From NCBI GenBank assembly GCA_903927345.1, contig CAIYMO010000053.1:1-64000 (forward strand): a DNA stretch of 64,000 nt, in the 5' to 3' direction. Numbering within the stretch: the stretch's first letter is position 1; each line of letters opens with the position of its first letter. Made by a program: the position numbers and the translations under genes. Of this stretch, positions 38,277 through 49,300 are shown piece after piece. The stretch is from an uncultured Armatimonadota bacterium. Lineage in GTDB: Bacteria; Armatimonadota; Fimbriimonadia; Fimbriimonadales; Fimbriimonadaceae. The notes beneath the pieces are model-generated. The model worked only from the letters and a program-made list of their open reading frames with translations. It did not search any database and was not told the origin of the DNA.

Positions 38277-39651
38277 GTTTCCTCCACCAATCCCGGAATG
38301 ACTCCGCTGGCACTTCGGGCATCTCCCTCGAATCCGTCCAGCCCTTGACCAAGCCAAACATGGATGCAACCGAAGCTCCGATCCTCTTGCCCCTCAGTGC
38401 GGCGGAAAACCGTCGAGAATCCGACATCACCCAGTAGGCAACCTGAAACGCAGCCAACTCGACAGGCTGCTTGTGCGTCTTACCCCGCAGGTAAGCCAGA
38501 ACCTCAGGAATGTTGATCTTGACTGGGCATGCCTCATAGCAAGCCCCGCACATTGAGCTGGCAAAAGGAAGGGTATTCGCATTCTCGTCCGCCATGGCCA
38601 ACAGCTGTGGCGTGAGAATCGCTCCAATTGGCCCGGGATAAACGCTACCGTAAGCGTGACCGCCAACCCGCTGATAGACCGGACAAACATTTAGACACGC
38701 TGAACAACGGATGCACCGCAGAGTCTGCCTCCCCACGGGATCATCCAACACATTCGTCCGGCCATTGTCCAACAGGATCAAGTGAAACTCTTGGGGCCCG
38801 TCACCAGGCGTAACACCAGTCCACACCGAGGTATACGGGTTCATTCGCTCTGCTGTACTCGACCGAGGAAGGAGACGCATCAGCGTTGCAACATCAGACC
38901 ACTCAGGAAGGACTTTTTCAATTCCCATGATCGTGACAAGAATATCGGGCAGAGTCAAGCACATCCTGCCATTCCCTTCCGATTCAACAATGCCGATTGA
39001 TCCAGTTGAGGCGACCGCGAAGTTTGCCCCGCTGACCGCCATCTTAGCGGTTAAAAACTTCTCCCTCAAATGCAGTCGCGCTACTTCTGCCAAGCGATGC
39101 GGTTCAGAGGATTCGATCTCCACTCCCAACTTCGTGGCGAAGAGTTGCCGAATTTCCTCCCGATTCTTGTGAATCGCCGGTACCAGAATGTGACTCGGAC
39201 TATCATCGGCCAACTGGCAAATCAACTCTGCAAGATCAGTCTCGATTGCTTCAATGCCCTGCTTCTTCAAGGAATCGTTCAGCTCGATCTCATCGCTAGT
39301 GATACTCTTAACCTTGACGACTTCTGAGATCCGATGCGACCGGGCAATCTTAGCAACGATCTCAACTGCTTCCTGAGCAGTTGCAGCCCAATGAACAGTT
39401 CCTCCTGCAGCCTCAACTTGCTTTTCGAGCAGAAGGAGGTTCTCTTCAAGATTTGCCAATGCGTGATCCTTGAGGGCCGCCCCTGCTGATCGAGTCGCCT
39501 GCCAGTCTTCAATCTCGTCAACCACTCGCTCGCGCTTGGCGCAGATCGTTCGCGTCGCAAATCCCAGATTTGCCCGTAGCGTCCGATTCTTCAGCGTCTC
39601 ACGTGCAGCCGACGTAAAACTCGTAGCAGGTCTAATTCCCCCGCCGCTCAT
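38266..39651 (-). CDS. lutB: LutB-type iron-sulfur protein (LUD + 4Fe-4S)
   Basis: CIRCSACLNVCPVYQRVGGHAYGSVYPGPIGAILTP and CGACYEACPVKINIPE; start at MSGGG in ATGA overlap with the upstream gene. Confidence 0.92.
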   Translation of the reverse strand: MSGGGIRPATSFTSAARETLKNRTLRANLGFATRTICAKRERVVDEIEDWQATRSAGAALKDHALANLEENLLLLEKQVEAAGGTVHWAATAQEAVEIVAKIARSHRISEVVKVKSITSDEIELNDSLKKQGIEAIETDLAELICQLADDSPSHILVPAIHKNREEIRQLFATKLGVEIESSEPHRLAEVARLHLREKFLTAKMAVSGANFAVASTGSIGIVESEGNGRMCLTLPDILVTIMGIEKVLPEWSDVATLMRLLPRSSTAERMNPYTSVWTGVTPGDGPQEFHLILLDNGRTNVLDDPVGRQTLRCIRCSACLNVCPVYQRVGGHAYGSVYPGPIGAILTPQLLAMADENANTLPFASSMCGACYEACPVKINIPEVLAYLRGKTHKQPVELAAFQVAYWVMSDSRRFSAALRGKRIGASVASMFGLVKGWTDSREMPEVPAESFRDWWRKRDR

Positions 39652-40382
39652 TCGGGCCTCCTTGATGCCAGGACCTCTGCAAGATGAATCACTTTCGGCG
39701 CCTTCCCCTGCTTCTTCAATCCACCCCCGATATGCATCAGGCAACTGTTATCGATTGCGACGCAATACTCGGCCTCAGAATCCCAAATGGTCGCGCACTT
39801 ATCCTCAAGCATCGCCGTGCTCGTATCTGCGTTCTTGACACTGAACGTCCCCCCAAAGCCACAACATTGCCACTTCTGATCTAGTTCAATGAATTCCAGT
39901 CCTTCGACTAACCGAAGCAGCTTCTCAGGCGAATCTGACAACCCAAGCGCCCTAGCTCCGTGGCATGTCGGATGGTAGGTAACCCGGTGAGGGAAGTACG
40001 GCTGAAGCTCCTCAACGCCGCCAAACTTGAGCAAAAACTCGCTGAGTTCGAACAGCTTTCCATCCATTGCCTGCGCACGCTCGACTAACCCCGGAGTCTG
40101 CGTCCACTCACCCATATGGGCAAACATCTCCCGAACGTTGGCGACACAGGATCCGCTCGGAGACACGATGCATTCCGCACCCTCGAAAACATCTAGCCAG
40201 CTCTCAGCTAACTTTAGCGCTTCATCTGTATAGCCAGAGTTCAGATGCATCTGACCGCAACACGTCTGCCGAGGATCAAATTCGACCGTGTGACCAAGAC
40301 GCTCCAAGATCTCCGTCGTCGCAACCCCGGTCCGCGGAAAGAGCGCATCATTCAAACACGTGATGAAGAGCTGGATTTTCAT
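39648..40382 (-). CDS. lutA: LutA-type (Fe-S)-binding protein (CCG domains)
   Basis: FDPRQTCCGQMHLNSGY and QKWQCCGFGGTFSVKNADTSTAMLEDK. Confidence 0.92.
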   Translation of the reverse strand: MKIQLFITCLNDALFPRTGVATTEILERLGHTVEFDPRQTCCGQMHLNSGYTDEALKLAESWLDVFEGAECIVSPSGSCVANVREMFAHMGEWTQTPGLVERAQAMDGKLFELSEFLLKFGGVEELQPYFPHRVTYHPTCHGARALGLSDSPEKLLRLVEGLEFIELDQKWQCCGFGGTFSVKNADTSTAMLEDKCATIWDSEAEYCVAIDNSCLMHIGGGLKKQGKAPKVIHLAEVLASRRPE

Positions 40383-41749
40383 GGCTTCGGCTCAAAAACG
40401 GTCAGTTCATAACTTCGCCGAACCACATCCCGAATTGTATCGCTTCCTAGGTCCCCAGCCGCATGAAACTGCATCAACAGATTTCCCATAAGTGTCGCTT
40501 CAACGGGACCCGCTACGACCGGCATTCCGCTGCGATCAGCGATCAGCTGATTCAGAACCCTGTTCTGCGACCCTCCCCCGACGATATGAATCCGATCAAT
40601 CTTCCGCCCCGTGATCTGAGCAACTTCATGCACCAACCTGGCGGTCTTCTCGGCAAGGCTAACCAAAATCGCTGCCACAATCTTTCCTCGATCCGTCTCA
40701 TCAATCTCAAACGACACCCGATCGGGCATATCTAGACCCGGCGCCAAAAACTTCGGCAGATCGGGATCAAATGTCCGAGCACTCGACAAAAACGGAATAC
40801 TTGCTTCGACCAGTGCATCCCAATCCAAAGACTCCCAAGATCGCGCACATTCCTGAAGGATCCAGAGACCCATCATGTTCTTAAGAAGTCGAGTAGTTCC
40901 GAAGGCACCGCCCTCGTTCGACCACCCTTTATTCCCATGCATCAAGGGTTCTTGGAGTTCAACACCCACAAGTGACCAGGTGCCGCTACTCACATACGCA
41001 CAGGTTTCGGAGTCTTCCATCGGAACCGCAAGAACAGCGGAAGCAGTGTCGTGAGTTGCCGGGAGAATAACTTCAGTGTTTGCCAATCCTTGGGCCGACT
41101 TATATCTCCAACTGAGTTCGCCAAGATTCGTACCTGGTTGCAAAATTTCAGGCATGAACGACTCTGAAACACCGCACCACTCTAAAAGCTCCGGAATCCA
41201 CTGTTTGGTGACGGGGCTGAGCATCTGCGTCGTACTCGCATTGGTGTACTCACTTGCTCTGCGATAGGTCAGCAAGTAGTGGAACAGATCTGGAATGAGA
41301 AACAGTTGGTTGTCCGCACCCTCAAGATCATCTTCCGCACACTTAAGCTGAAACAATGTGTTGAACGGTAAGAGTTGCAGACCGGTAAGGCTCGTGATTG
41401 TCTCTCGCTCACTGTCGGTCAGCCGTTCCAAAATGCCATCAGTCCTTGAATGACGGTAGCAATAAAGATCGGCCATGATGTCCCCGTCGTCGGAAACGAG
41501 CCCGTAGTCGACGGCCCAAGAATCTACGCCAACACTGGCGACCTCCCCGGCCGCTCCGGCAACTGATAAACCGGATAGAACTTCGGCAAAGAGCTTGTCA
41601 AAATCCCAAACGAGGCCGTTCGAGCTATCGATCGGATGATTCTCAAACCGATGAACAACTTCTATCTCTAGCCTGCCGTCAACGAGCACGCCAACGGCGA
41701 CACGGCCTGAGCTTGCCCCAAGATCAACCGCAACACGTCTAGCGGACAT
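40379..41749 (-). CDS. rhaB: Rhamnulokinase
   Basis: VAVDLGASSGRVAVGVL, DSWAVDYGLV, PATHDTASAVLAVP, YVSSGTWSLVGVEL, IHIVGGGSQNRVLNQLIADRSGMPVVAGPVEATLMGN. Confidence 0.94.
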   Translation of the reverse strand: MSARRVAVDLGASSGRVAVGVLVDGRLEIEVVHRFENHPIDSSNGLVWDFDKLFAEVLSGLSVAGAAGEVASVGVDSWAVDYGLVSDDGDIMADLYCYRHSRTDGILERLTDSERETITSLTGLQLLPFNTLFQLKCAEDDLEGADNQLFLIPDLFHYLLTYRRASEYTNASTTQMLSPVTKQWIPELLEWCGVSESFMPEILQPGTNLGELSWRYKSAQGLANTEVILPATHDTASAVLAVPMEDSETCAYVSSGTWSLVGVELQEPLMHGNKGWSNEGGAFGTTRLLKNMMGLWILQECARSWESLDWDALVEASIPFLSSARTFDPDLPKFLAPGLDMPDRVSFEIDETDRGKIVAAILVSLAEKTARLVHEVAQITGRKIDRIHIVGGGSQNRVLNQLIADRSGMPVVAGPVEATLMGNLLMQFHAAGDLGSDTIRDVVRRSYELTVFEPKP

Positions 41750-43796
41750 AAGCGGAAGGCACGCCTCCATCGACTGTAAGCACGCCACCGGTTGTCTTGC
41801 TACTCGCCGAACTCGTAAAGAAGTAGGTTGCCTCCGCAATATCCTCGGGAAGGATGTTAACCTTCAATGTCGTTCGACTTCGGTAGTGCTCCTCAAGCTG
41901 ATCCGGTTGCAAACCGTAGGTGGCTGCTCGTTCGGCGCGCCAAGTTCCATCCCAGATTCCTGAACCCGAAAGTACACCATCTGGCATCACGCTGTTAACG
42001 CGAATTCCGTATGCACCACCCTCTTCGGCAAGGCATCGCGCCATGTGCAGTTCGGCCGCCTTTGCCGCGCTGTAAGCAACCGCGTTCTTTCCGGCGGCAA
42101 CGCTGTTTTTCGAGCAAATGAAGACCAGATTTCCTCCGACTGCTTGCTGCTTAAACAATCGAAATGCCGTCCGAGCCACAAGGAAGTATCCCGTCGACAA
42201 AATGCTTTGGTTCAGGTTCCAAGTCTCAAGAGACGTCTCCTCGATTGGTGCACTTGAGGCGATTCCCGCATTGTTGACAACAATATCCACACCGCCATAC
42301 TCCAACACCGTTGCCCTGAAGGCTTCCTCAACAAGGTCCTCACTGGTCACATCGACGTGCGCTGCAAGAGCCCGCCGGTGTCCAAACCGAGCGACGAGAT
42401 CATCGGCAACCTCCTTCGCCCCGTCCATGTTTCGATCCACAATCGCAACATGGGCCCCCTCTGAGACCAGCTTCCTCGCAATCGCGCGACCGATTCCACT
42501 CGCCGCGCCGGTCACCAACGCCACCTTGCCAGCAAGTTCCTTCGGAGCAGGCTTCAGACTCAACTTGTACAACTCAAGAGGCCAGTACTCAACCCCAAAA
42601 GATTCCGCTGCTGACAACGACACAAATCCGCCCATCCTCGCCGCGTTTCGCATCGTCACAATTGCACGGTGATACAGCTGGTTCGCAACGTCCGCAGCTT
42701 GTGCATCCGCCCCCACCGAGATCATTCCAATTCCTGGAATCAAAATCACCCGCGGGGTTGGCGCAAACATCGTTTGCCCCTCAACCTTATTGGCCTCAAA
42801 GTAGGCTGAATATGCGGTTGCAAATGCTTCGGCTTTACTGAGCAGTTCTGCCTTCAAAGCCTCTTCGCCAGAGCTAGGATTCCACTCGACAAACATTGGC
42901 AACATCTTGGTGTGGACCAGGTGATCTGGGCAAGCCGCGCCAACCTGAGAAAGCTCCTTTGCATGTCCAGAGTTGACAAAATCCAACACCTCAGCCGAAG
43001 AGTCAATCTGGAAGACAGCAGGGCCATACTTCGCCAAGGCACCACGTAGCGTTGGCAAGACTCTCGACAGAAGTCCCTCACGGTCTGCCACTGGTTCAAC
43101 AATGCTTGCTTCCGTATCCAAAGGATCCAGTGCATTCAAATATGCTTGCGCCTCTCCAATAATCCGTAGGGAGTTCTCGTAGCACTCGTGCGACGTCTCG
43201 CCCCACGTCACCAACCCGTGCTTGCCCATCACAACGCACTCCAACTGCGGGTTGTCCCGGACCGCGGCACCAATCTGCTGGCTGAGGGTGAACCCCGGAC
43301 GGATGTAATCAACCCAAACTGCCCGCTCTCCATAAATCTCCGCCATGATCTCCTTCCCGCGCGGAGTACATGCGATCGCGATGATCGCATCAGGATGCGT
43401 ATGATCAACGTGTGTCGCAGGAACAAAAGCATGGAGAAGCGTCTCGATGCTCTGCCGGGGCCGACCCCGCTCGTAGGTAGTCATGTCGAGGTAAGCAATC
43501 ATCTCCTCGTCCGACATCCCCGGACGATCAAACAGCGGTTCGATCTCGTCCTGCTTCAGACCTGCAAATCCTCCAGCGGTGATGCTTGCAATGTCGGACC
43601 CCGAGCCCTTCACCCACAATACACGGCAAGGCTTACCCAGATGATCAACCCCGGCCGCTTTCGTGCTCGTGTTACCACCATAGATGTTGACGAGAGTACG
43701 ATCGCTACCGAGCAATCGGGACCGATAAACAAGAGAGTCCAGACCCTCTCCTGTTGGAGCGGTCTCACTATTCCATTGATTCTTAATTGTCACCAT
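41739..43796 (-). CDS. Bifunctional rhamnulose-1-phosphate aldolase / short-chain dehydrogenase (RhaEW-type)
   Basis: N-terminal class II aldolase (HVDHTHPDAIIAIACT, VVMGKHGLVTWG) fused to SDR domain (VALVTGAASGIGRAIARKLVSEG, VVNNAGIAS, YSAAKAAELHMAR). Confidence 0.93.
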   Translation of the reverse strand: MVTIKNQWNSETAPTGEGLDSLVYRSRLLGSDRTLVNIYGGNTSTKAAGVDHLGKPCRVLWVKGSGSDIASITAGGFAGLKQDEIEPLFDRPGMSDEEMIAYLDMTTYERGRPRQSIETLLHAFVPATHVDHTHPDAIIAIACTPRGKEIMAEIYGERAVWVDYIRPGFTLSQQIGAAVRDNPQLECVVMGKHGLVTWGETSHECYENSLRIIGEAQAYLNALDPLDTEASIVEPVADREGLLSRVLPTLRGALAKYGPAVFQIDSSAEVLDFVNSGHAKELSQVGAACPDHLVHTKMLPMFVEWNPSSGEEALKAELLSKAEAFATAYSAYFEANKVEGQTMFAPTPRVILIPGIGMISVGADAQAADVANQLYHRAIVTMRNAARMGGFVSLSAAESFGVEYWPLELYKLSLKPAPKELAGKVALVTGAASGIGRAIARKLVSEGAHVAIVDRNMDGAKEVADDLVARFGHRRALAAHVDVTSEDLVEEAFRATVLEYGGVDIVVNNAGIASSAPIEETSLETWNLNQSILSTGYFLVARTAFRLFKQQAVGGNLVFICSKNSVAAGKNAVAYSAAKAAELHMARCLAEEGGAYGIRVNSVMPDGVLSGSGIWDGTWRAERAATYGLQPDQLEEHYRSRTTLKVNILPEDIAEATYFFTSSASSKTTGGVLTVDGGVPSAYVR

Positions 43797-43800
43797 ATCT

Positions 43801-44982
43801 TCACTCGCTCGGATATCCACCGCCGGCATCAACTATTCCGCGCTCTGTAGCCACCTTTTCCGCATGGGGTCGAAGTGCTTCAAACGGATTCACCGGCAAA
43901 TTGTTGTTCTCTCTCCAGGCGGCAATCAGCTCCCGAACATCGGTGCGGAACGCATCGTTCAAAATCCGATGCGCCCCCAGGACGTCACCAGCCGACTGTG
44001 CCGTAGACAACGCTGCCTGATCGACCAATAACGCCTTCGCATAAGCTTCTTGGCAATTCAAAACGCTTTGCAGCATCGCCTCCAACTTCGGTTCGATGTT
44101 GTGGCTCTGATCGATCATGTAAGCGACATTCTTCGCAGTAGTGCTTGCGATAGACCCCGTCTCTCGCTCAGCAGAGACCAGTTCGTGATAGATGCAGAAC
44201 AGCTCGTACGGGTTTGTGCTGCCGACGATCAGGTCGTCGTCCGCATACCGCCGAGCGTTGAAGTGAAAACCGCCTAACTTCCCTTCATCCAAAAGGAACG
44301 AGACAATCGCCTCAATGTTGGTGCTCTGAGCGTGATGTCCCAAGTCAACCAACACCTGTGCCCGGTCGCCAAGTGCCATACAATGGCTCAGCGCCGAGCC
44401 CCAATCAAATGAATCGGTGTAATAGAACGCTGGTTCAAAGAACTTGTACTCCAACAGCAAGCGAGTTCCGTCAGGGAGTGCATCGTGGACGATCTGGAGC
44501 GCTTCCCGGACGTGACGCTTCCTCCGCCGAAGGTCGTCCTGACCGGCGTAGTTGGTTCCATCGGCGAACCAGAGGCTGAGATCCTTCGAACCGGTCGCCG
44601 TTAAAACCTCAACGCACTCAAGCAAATGATCAATAGCCTGTCGGCGAACTGATGGATCAGGATTCGCAATAGAACCCAGCTTATACTCGTCCCGCTGGAA
44701 CACGTTTGGGTTGATCGCTCCAATCGAAATGCCCTTCGCAGTGGCATACTCGCCCAATTCAGAGTAGTCCGACACTTTGTCCCAAGGAATGTGGAGAGCG
44801 ACGGACGGCGAAATTCCCGAAATCTGATGAATCAGAGCCGCATCGTCAACCTTCTCCCAGACCGTGCGTGCGGCGCCGGGAGCGGAAAACGTCTTAAATC
44901 GAGTTCCCGAGTTACCGTAACCCCAACTCGGCGTTTCTATATGCTGAGCACTCAGCATTGCAAAGATCTCTGATTGAGTCAT
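43801..44982 (-). CDS. rhaI: L-rhamnose isomerase (RhaI type)
   Basis: TIM-barrel sugar isomerase: [81 protein letters not shown]. Confidence 0.88.
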   Translation of the reverse strand: MTQSEIFAMLSAQHIETPSWGYGNSGTRFKTFSAPGAARTVWEKVDDAALIHQISGISPSVALHIPWDKVSDYSELGEYATAKGISIGAINPNVFQRDEYKLGSIANPDPSVRRQAIDHLLECVEVLTATGSKDLSLWFADGTNYAGQDDLRRRKRHVREALQIVHDALPDGTRLLLEYKFFEPAFYYTDSFDWGSALSHCMALGDRAQVLVDLGHHAQSTNIEAIVSFLLDEGKLGGFHFNARRYADDDLIVGSTNPYELFCIYHELVSAERETGSIASTTAKNVAYMIDQSHNIEPKLEAMLQSVLNCQEAYAKALLVDQAALSTAQSAGDVLGAHRILNDAFRTDVRELIAAWRENNNLPVNPFEALRPHAEKVATERGIVDAGGGYPSE

Positions 44983-44984
44983 AA

Positions 44985-45785
44985 CTAGTCCTTCTGCCCC
45001 CCTGTTCGAGGTGAAGCAATGATCAACCGAACATCCTCCGCCTCCAACGCTTCTCGAACCGCCAAAGAAGGTTCTTGATCGGTGATGATAATGTCGACCT
45101 GGTCAGTCATGGCGGTCATCGCAAGCCCGCGACGACCAAACTTCGTGTGATCAATCAGCGCGATCTTCAGCCCACCACCCGCCAACAGGGCGCGCTTAGT
45201 CTCCGCCTCCTGTGGGTTTGCATCCGAAAAACCGAATTGGGGGCTAAACCCACAGCTAGAAAAGAACACCTTATCGGGTTGTAAGTGCTTTAACGTCTGT
45301 ACTGCAGCTCCACCCACAAACGATCTAGCCTTCGAGTGGAAAAAGCCTCCGCAGATGAAAAACTCAATCCCAGTTCCCTGAATCACTTCGACCGAATCAA
45401 GACCGGTAAGAACCGCCTGAACCTTGCGCGCTGGCAGTATTCGCGCTAGGGCCAGCGCGCTTGTGCTCGCGTCCAACCCGACCGAGTCACCATCTTGAAC
45501 AAGCTCCAAGGCCGCCAGCGCCATCCGCTCTTTCGCTTCTGCCTGGACCGCCGAACGTTGCAGATAGCTCTCTTCCTCGGTTGCCAGTTGTCGCAACCGA
45601 GCGCCCCCGTGGATACGCTCTATCTGCCCTTGGTCGGCAAGCTGATCCAGCTCACGTCGGATCGTCATCTCAGAAACGTTGAGTTCAACAGCCAGGTCTT
45701 TAATCCGCACTACGCGCTGGGCCAGCACCCGAATCATGATTTCATCCTGCCGATCAGCTGCAGGCAAGGATGGCGTTGTGAGCAT
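44985..45785 (-). CDS. DeoR-family transcriptional regulator
   Basis: [41 protein letters not shown] and sensor domain [19 protein letters not shown]. Confidence 0.93.
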   Translation of the reverse strand: MLTTPSLPAADRQDEIMIRVLAQRVVRIKDLAVELNVSEMTIRRELDQLADQGQIERIHGGARLRQLATEEESYLQRSAVQAEAKERMALAALELVQDGDSVGLDASTSALALARILPARKVQAVLTGLDSVEVIQGTGIEFFICGGFFHSKARSFVGGAAVQTLKHLQPDKVFFSSCGFSPQFGFSDANPQEAETKRALLAGGGLKIALIDHTKFGRRGLAMTAMTDQVDIIITDQEPSLAVREALEAEDVRLIIASPRTGGQKD

Positions 45786-45796
45786 TTGAAAGAAAT

Positions 45797-45825
45797 CTTA
45801 CATGAATTAACACGATAGAAGTCAA
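45797..45825 (-). promoter_or_regulatory. Candidate promoter for the minus-strand DeoR/rha genes
   Basis: Minus strand TTGACT-N17-TGTAAG upstream of the DeoR-type start at 45785. Confidence 0.4.
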
Positions 45826-45891
45826 GTTTTACGTTGCAACCTGTACGGATATGTGTTCATGCTATATTAAACGCTCACGGCGAAGGGTTAG

Positions 45892-47412
45892 ATGGTCGAA
45901 GAAGTGGAGTCAAATGGGCTGGCTGATCAGACAGGGTTGATCGCTTCTGGGATCAGCCTCTCCTTTGGCGGGCAGAAAGTGCTCGACTCCGTAGATATTC
46001 ATCTTGAACCAGGTCGGGTCCATGCCATCACCGGTGAAAATGGTGCGGGAAAGTCTTCCCTTGCTAAAGTGATCGCAGGCATTTACCGCTCCGAAAGCGG
46101 CAGTATCTCGTTCAACGGGGCTAATCTCAACCTCAAGGACCCACGCTCGGCTCTAACGCAGGGAATCACTCTTATCCACCAAGAGCCCCTCATCTTCCCA
46201 GACTTATCTATCGGCGAGAATATTTTTGCCGGAAACCTTCCGAAGCGTGGGCCAAAGATTGACTGGGATCTCGTCTTCCAACGCAGTAGAGCGTTACTCG
46301 ACAAACTCGGATCGAATTTAGATGTTCGAACTTCGGCAGGCACCCTCTCTATCGCCGACCAGCAAATGCTTGAGATCGCAGCAGCGATGTCTTACGAAGC
46401 CAAGGTTTGGATCTTCGACGAAACCACCGCCCCTCTTACCCCCACCGAAGTCGCCCGACTCTTCGGATTGATCAACGAGTTGAAGCAGCAAGAGTGTGCG
46501 ATAGGTATTGTCACCCACCACATGGATGAAGTTTTCACCATCTCTGACGATATCACCGTCTTGAGGAACGGAAAAAAGGTCGTCCAGCTACTGACTCAGA
46601 ACACGACTAAAAACGAAGTTGTTAGCCACATGGTCGGCCGGGAATTGGACAATCAGACCCAGTGTGCAGAAAGAACCGACCAAGAAATCGCCTTCCAAAT
46701 CCAAAATGCCACTGGACCGGGCTTTCAAGCAGTGGACTTTACAATTCAACGTGGGGAAATCTTCGGTATTGCAGGTCTCGTGGGAGCTGGAAGAACGGAG
46801 CTAGCCCGCGCAATCTTTGGCATCACGAAGCCCACGTCAGGTCAGCTCAAACTCGACGGTCAGCCTTATGAGGTCAACAATCCTGGAGAGGCAATCAAAG
46901 CTGGAGTTGTTCTGGTTCCCGAAGACCGTCGCGGGGCAGGACTCTGCATCGAACAGTCGATTCTTGACAACACAACTCTCCCGGGGCTCAATCGCTTCGC
47001 GAGCAAGATCGGAATCTTAAGCCGGAACAAGGCTATTACAACGGTGCTGCCCAAACTTGACGACCTTGCCACAAAATACCAATCTCTAGACCAACCCGTT
47101 GGACAGCTCAGTGGTGGAAATCAGCAAAAGGTCGTTCTCACTAAATGGCTCCTAGAGGAGCCAAAACTGCTGATCCTCGATGAGCCCACACGGGGCGTTG
47201 ACATTGGAGCAAAAGCTGACGTTCACAGACAAATCCGGCATTTAGCAAGCCAGGGTGTAGCCATACTCCTCATCTCAAGCGATCTACCCGAAGTACTCAG
47301 TCTAAGCGACCGAATCGGAGTCATGCGCAAGGGCGAAATTGTCGGTACGTTAGCGGCAGCGGAAGCAACCGAAGCGCTAGTGGTTTCCCTAGCTAGCGGA
47401 GGTCAAGGTTGA
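45892..47412 (+). CDS. rhaT: Sugar ABC transporter ATP-binding protein (two ATPase domains, RhaT/RbsA-like)
   Basis: GENGAGKSSLAKVI, second domain GLVGAGRTELARAIFG, LSGGNQQKVVLTKWLLEEPKLLILDEPTRGVDIGAK. Confidence 0.9.
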   Translation: MVEEVESNGLADQTGLIASGISLSFGGQKVLDSVDIHLEPGRVHAITGENGAGKSSLAKVIAGIYRSESGSISFNGANLNLKDPRSALTQGITLIHQEPLIFPDLSIGENIFAGNLPKRGPKIDWDLVFQRSRALLDKLGSNLDVRTSAGTLSIADQQMLEIAAAMSYEAKVWIFDETTAPLTPTEVARLFGLINELKQQECAIGIVTHHMDEVFTISDDITVLRNGKKVVQLLTQNTTKNEVVSHMVGRELDNQTQCAERTDQEIAFQIQNATGPGFQAVDFTIQRGEIFGIAGLVGAGRTELARAIFGITKPTSGQLKLDGQPYEVNNPGEAIKAGVVLVPEDRRGAGLCIEQSILDNTTLPGLNRFASKIGILSRNKAITTVLPKLDDLATKYQSLDQPVGQLSGGNQQKVVLTKWLLEEPKLLILDEPTRGVDIGAKADVHRQIRHLASQGVAILLISSDLPEVLSLSDRIGVMRKGEIVGTLAAAEATEALVVSLASGGQG

Positions 47413-48350
47413 AGCGATTCATCGTTCCACTTTTGGTCATCGTCGCGGCCTATGCGCTGCTTCCGAGGTTGTTCACCGCAGACTCGACCAACAGCATTCT
47501 CCTCTGGCTCCCGCTTGTCCTCACTGTTGCTCTCGGCGAATTTCTCGTCGTGGTGGCGGGAGGAATCGACATTTCGGTCGGTTCCATCATGGGATTCTCC
47601 TCCATGACGGTCGGAATTGTCTTCAAAGCCAATCCCTCAATGCCGCTACCCCTAGCAATCCTCGTCGCTGTGGTCTGTGGGCTGATTCTGGGTTTGATCA
47701 ACGGAGCACTTGTTGCCCGCGCTAAATTGCCGCCGCTCATCGTCACCATAGGAACTTTGGCTACCTTCCGAGGGCTGGCATTCCTGATCGCCAAGGGGGA
47801 AACCATCACCGGAAGCTACGTCCCTGACTCGTTTACAAAGCTATCCAATCATGGGATTCCGCTAGGTGAAGTCACCCTGAACTGGCTGGCCATCACGTCG
47901 ATTCTTTGCACAGCGGCGTTCCTTTGGTTCACAACGAACACCGCACTCGGTCGCTCCATTTTCGCCTTCGGCGGCCAACCCGAAGGAGCGCTACGTCGCG
48001 GCATCGCTGCCACCCGAATCCAAACCACCGTTTACGCCCTGAGCGGAGCCATGGCGGGACTTGGAGGAGCCATGTACCTTTCACGCTTTGGACAGGCTCA
48101 ACCAGGATCGGCCGGATCCGGGTTTGAACTCACCGTCATCGCGACGGTCGCAATCGCCGGTACAAAACTCACCGGTGGTGCAGGTTCCATCGGAAAACTC
48201 GTAGTCGCAGCCATAGGTGTCTCGGCTCTCAACGTCGCCCTGAGCATCCAGGGAATCAGCGACGACTGGCAAACACTGGTTTACGGCTCCGTGCTCCTGG
48301 TTATGGTCTGTGCTGACAGCTTCCGTAGACGCTCGGAGGTAGTCGTCTAA
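47409..48350 (+). CDS. rhaP: Sugar ABC transporter permease (RhaP-like)
   Basis: Multi-helix protein; GEFLVVVAGGIDISVGSIMGFSSM and TGGAGSIGKLVVAAIGVSALNVALSIQGISDDWQTLVYGSVL. Confidence 0.87.
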   Translation: MKRFIVPLLVIVAAYALLPRLFTADSTNSILLWLPLVLTVALGEFLVVVAGGIDISVGSIMGFSSMTVGIVFKANPSMPLPLAILVAVVCGLILGLINGALVARAKLPPLIVTIGTLATFRGLAFLIAKGETITGSYVPDSFTKLSNHGIPLGEVTLNWLAITSILCTAAFLWFTTNTALGRSIFAFGGQPEGALRRGIAATRIQTTVYALSGAMAGLGGAMYLSRFGQAQPGSAGSGFELTVIATVAIAGTKLTGGAGSIGKLVVAAIGVSALNVALSIQGISDDWQTLVYGSVLLVMVCADSFRRRSEVVV

Positions 48351-49300
48351 TGAGGCGCAATATACTTCCCGGGCTCTTGATCGTCCTGGTCGCAGTCATC
48401 GGCAACCGTCTCTCGCCTAACTTCCTCGATTTTGCCTACCTTCGCGATTCCGCAACTCTTGTGGCAGAGCTAGGCCTGATCGCCGTAGGCATGAACTTCA
48501 TCATCACCTCCGGCAACATCGACCTTAGTGTTGGTTCGAACATGGTTCTGACCGCCTGCATCACTGCCAAGTTCATGGTGGGTGGAATGCCTGCACCGCT
48601 TGCCCTTCTCCTTGGTGTTGGTATCGGTACCCTACTTGGTTGGCTAAACGGCGTACTCATCACCTACTTCCGCGCGCCCTCCTTCCTCATCACCGTCGCA
48701 ACCATGGCGATGTACCGAGGAGCAGCGAAAGCGCTCCTTGGTCCGCAGTCGGTGAAAGCCCCCTCTGGAATCGTCGGTATCGATACCCAGACCTTTGCCG
48801 GACTCACGATCCCCCTCCTGATTCTTCTCGTTACAGCTTCGATTGGTGCTTTTGTGATGCAAAAAACGATCTTCGGCAGCTGGGTGGTTGCGGTTGGTTC
48901 CAATTCCCGCACGGCCCTTTACTCAGGTGTTCCGGTTGCCCGTGTTGTCCGCACGTCGTACACCCTGACAGGCTTCATCTGCGGTATTGCCGCAATGTTG
49001 ATGCTCTCACGACTTGGACTCGCACGTCACGACCTTGCAATGGGCTCCGAACTTGATATCATCACCATTGTCGTCGTCGGTGGAACCGCTATCCAAGGCG
49101 GCGCCGCAAACGTCATCGGCTCCCTCCTCGCCTTCATCTTGATCGCACTCCTTCGTTCAGTCATGGGCGTCGCAAACTTCACTGCCGAATATCAGATGAC
49201 CATCATTGGCATCCTTCTGATCGGCATGGTGCTAGCGAATCGGCTTCCACTTAAGCTAATCTTGCAGAAACTCCGTCCCAAATCACAAAGAGCACCATGA
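48350..49300 (+). CDS. rhaQ: Sugar ABC transporter permease (RhaQ-like)
   Basis: GMNFIITSGNIDLSVGSNMVLTACI and TIVVVGGTAIQGGAANVIGSLLAFILIALLRSVMGVANFTAEYQM. Confidence 0.87.
   Translation: MRRNILPGLLIVLVAVIGNRLSPNFLDFAYLRDSATLVAELGLIAVGMNFIITSGNIDLSVGSNMVLTACITAKFMVGGMPAPLALLLGVGIGTLLGWLNGVLITYFRAPSFLITVATMAMYRGAAKALLGPQSVKAPSGIVGIDTQTFAGLTIPLLILLVTASIGAFVMQKTIFGSWVVAVGSNSRTALYSGVPVARVVRTSYTLTGFICGIAAMLMLSRLGLARHDLAMGSELDIITIVVVGGTAIQGGAANVIGSLLAFILIALLRSVMGVANFTAEYQMTIIGILLIGMVLANRLPLKLILQKLRPKSQRAP

Noticed and set aside
43188-43850. 220-aa plus-strand ORF opposite the aldolase/dehydrogenase fusion
   Set aside because: Antisense shadow ORF with no domain and no promoter support.
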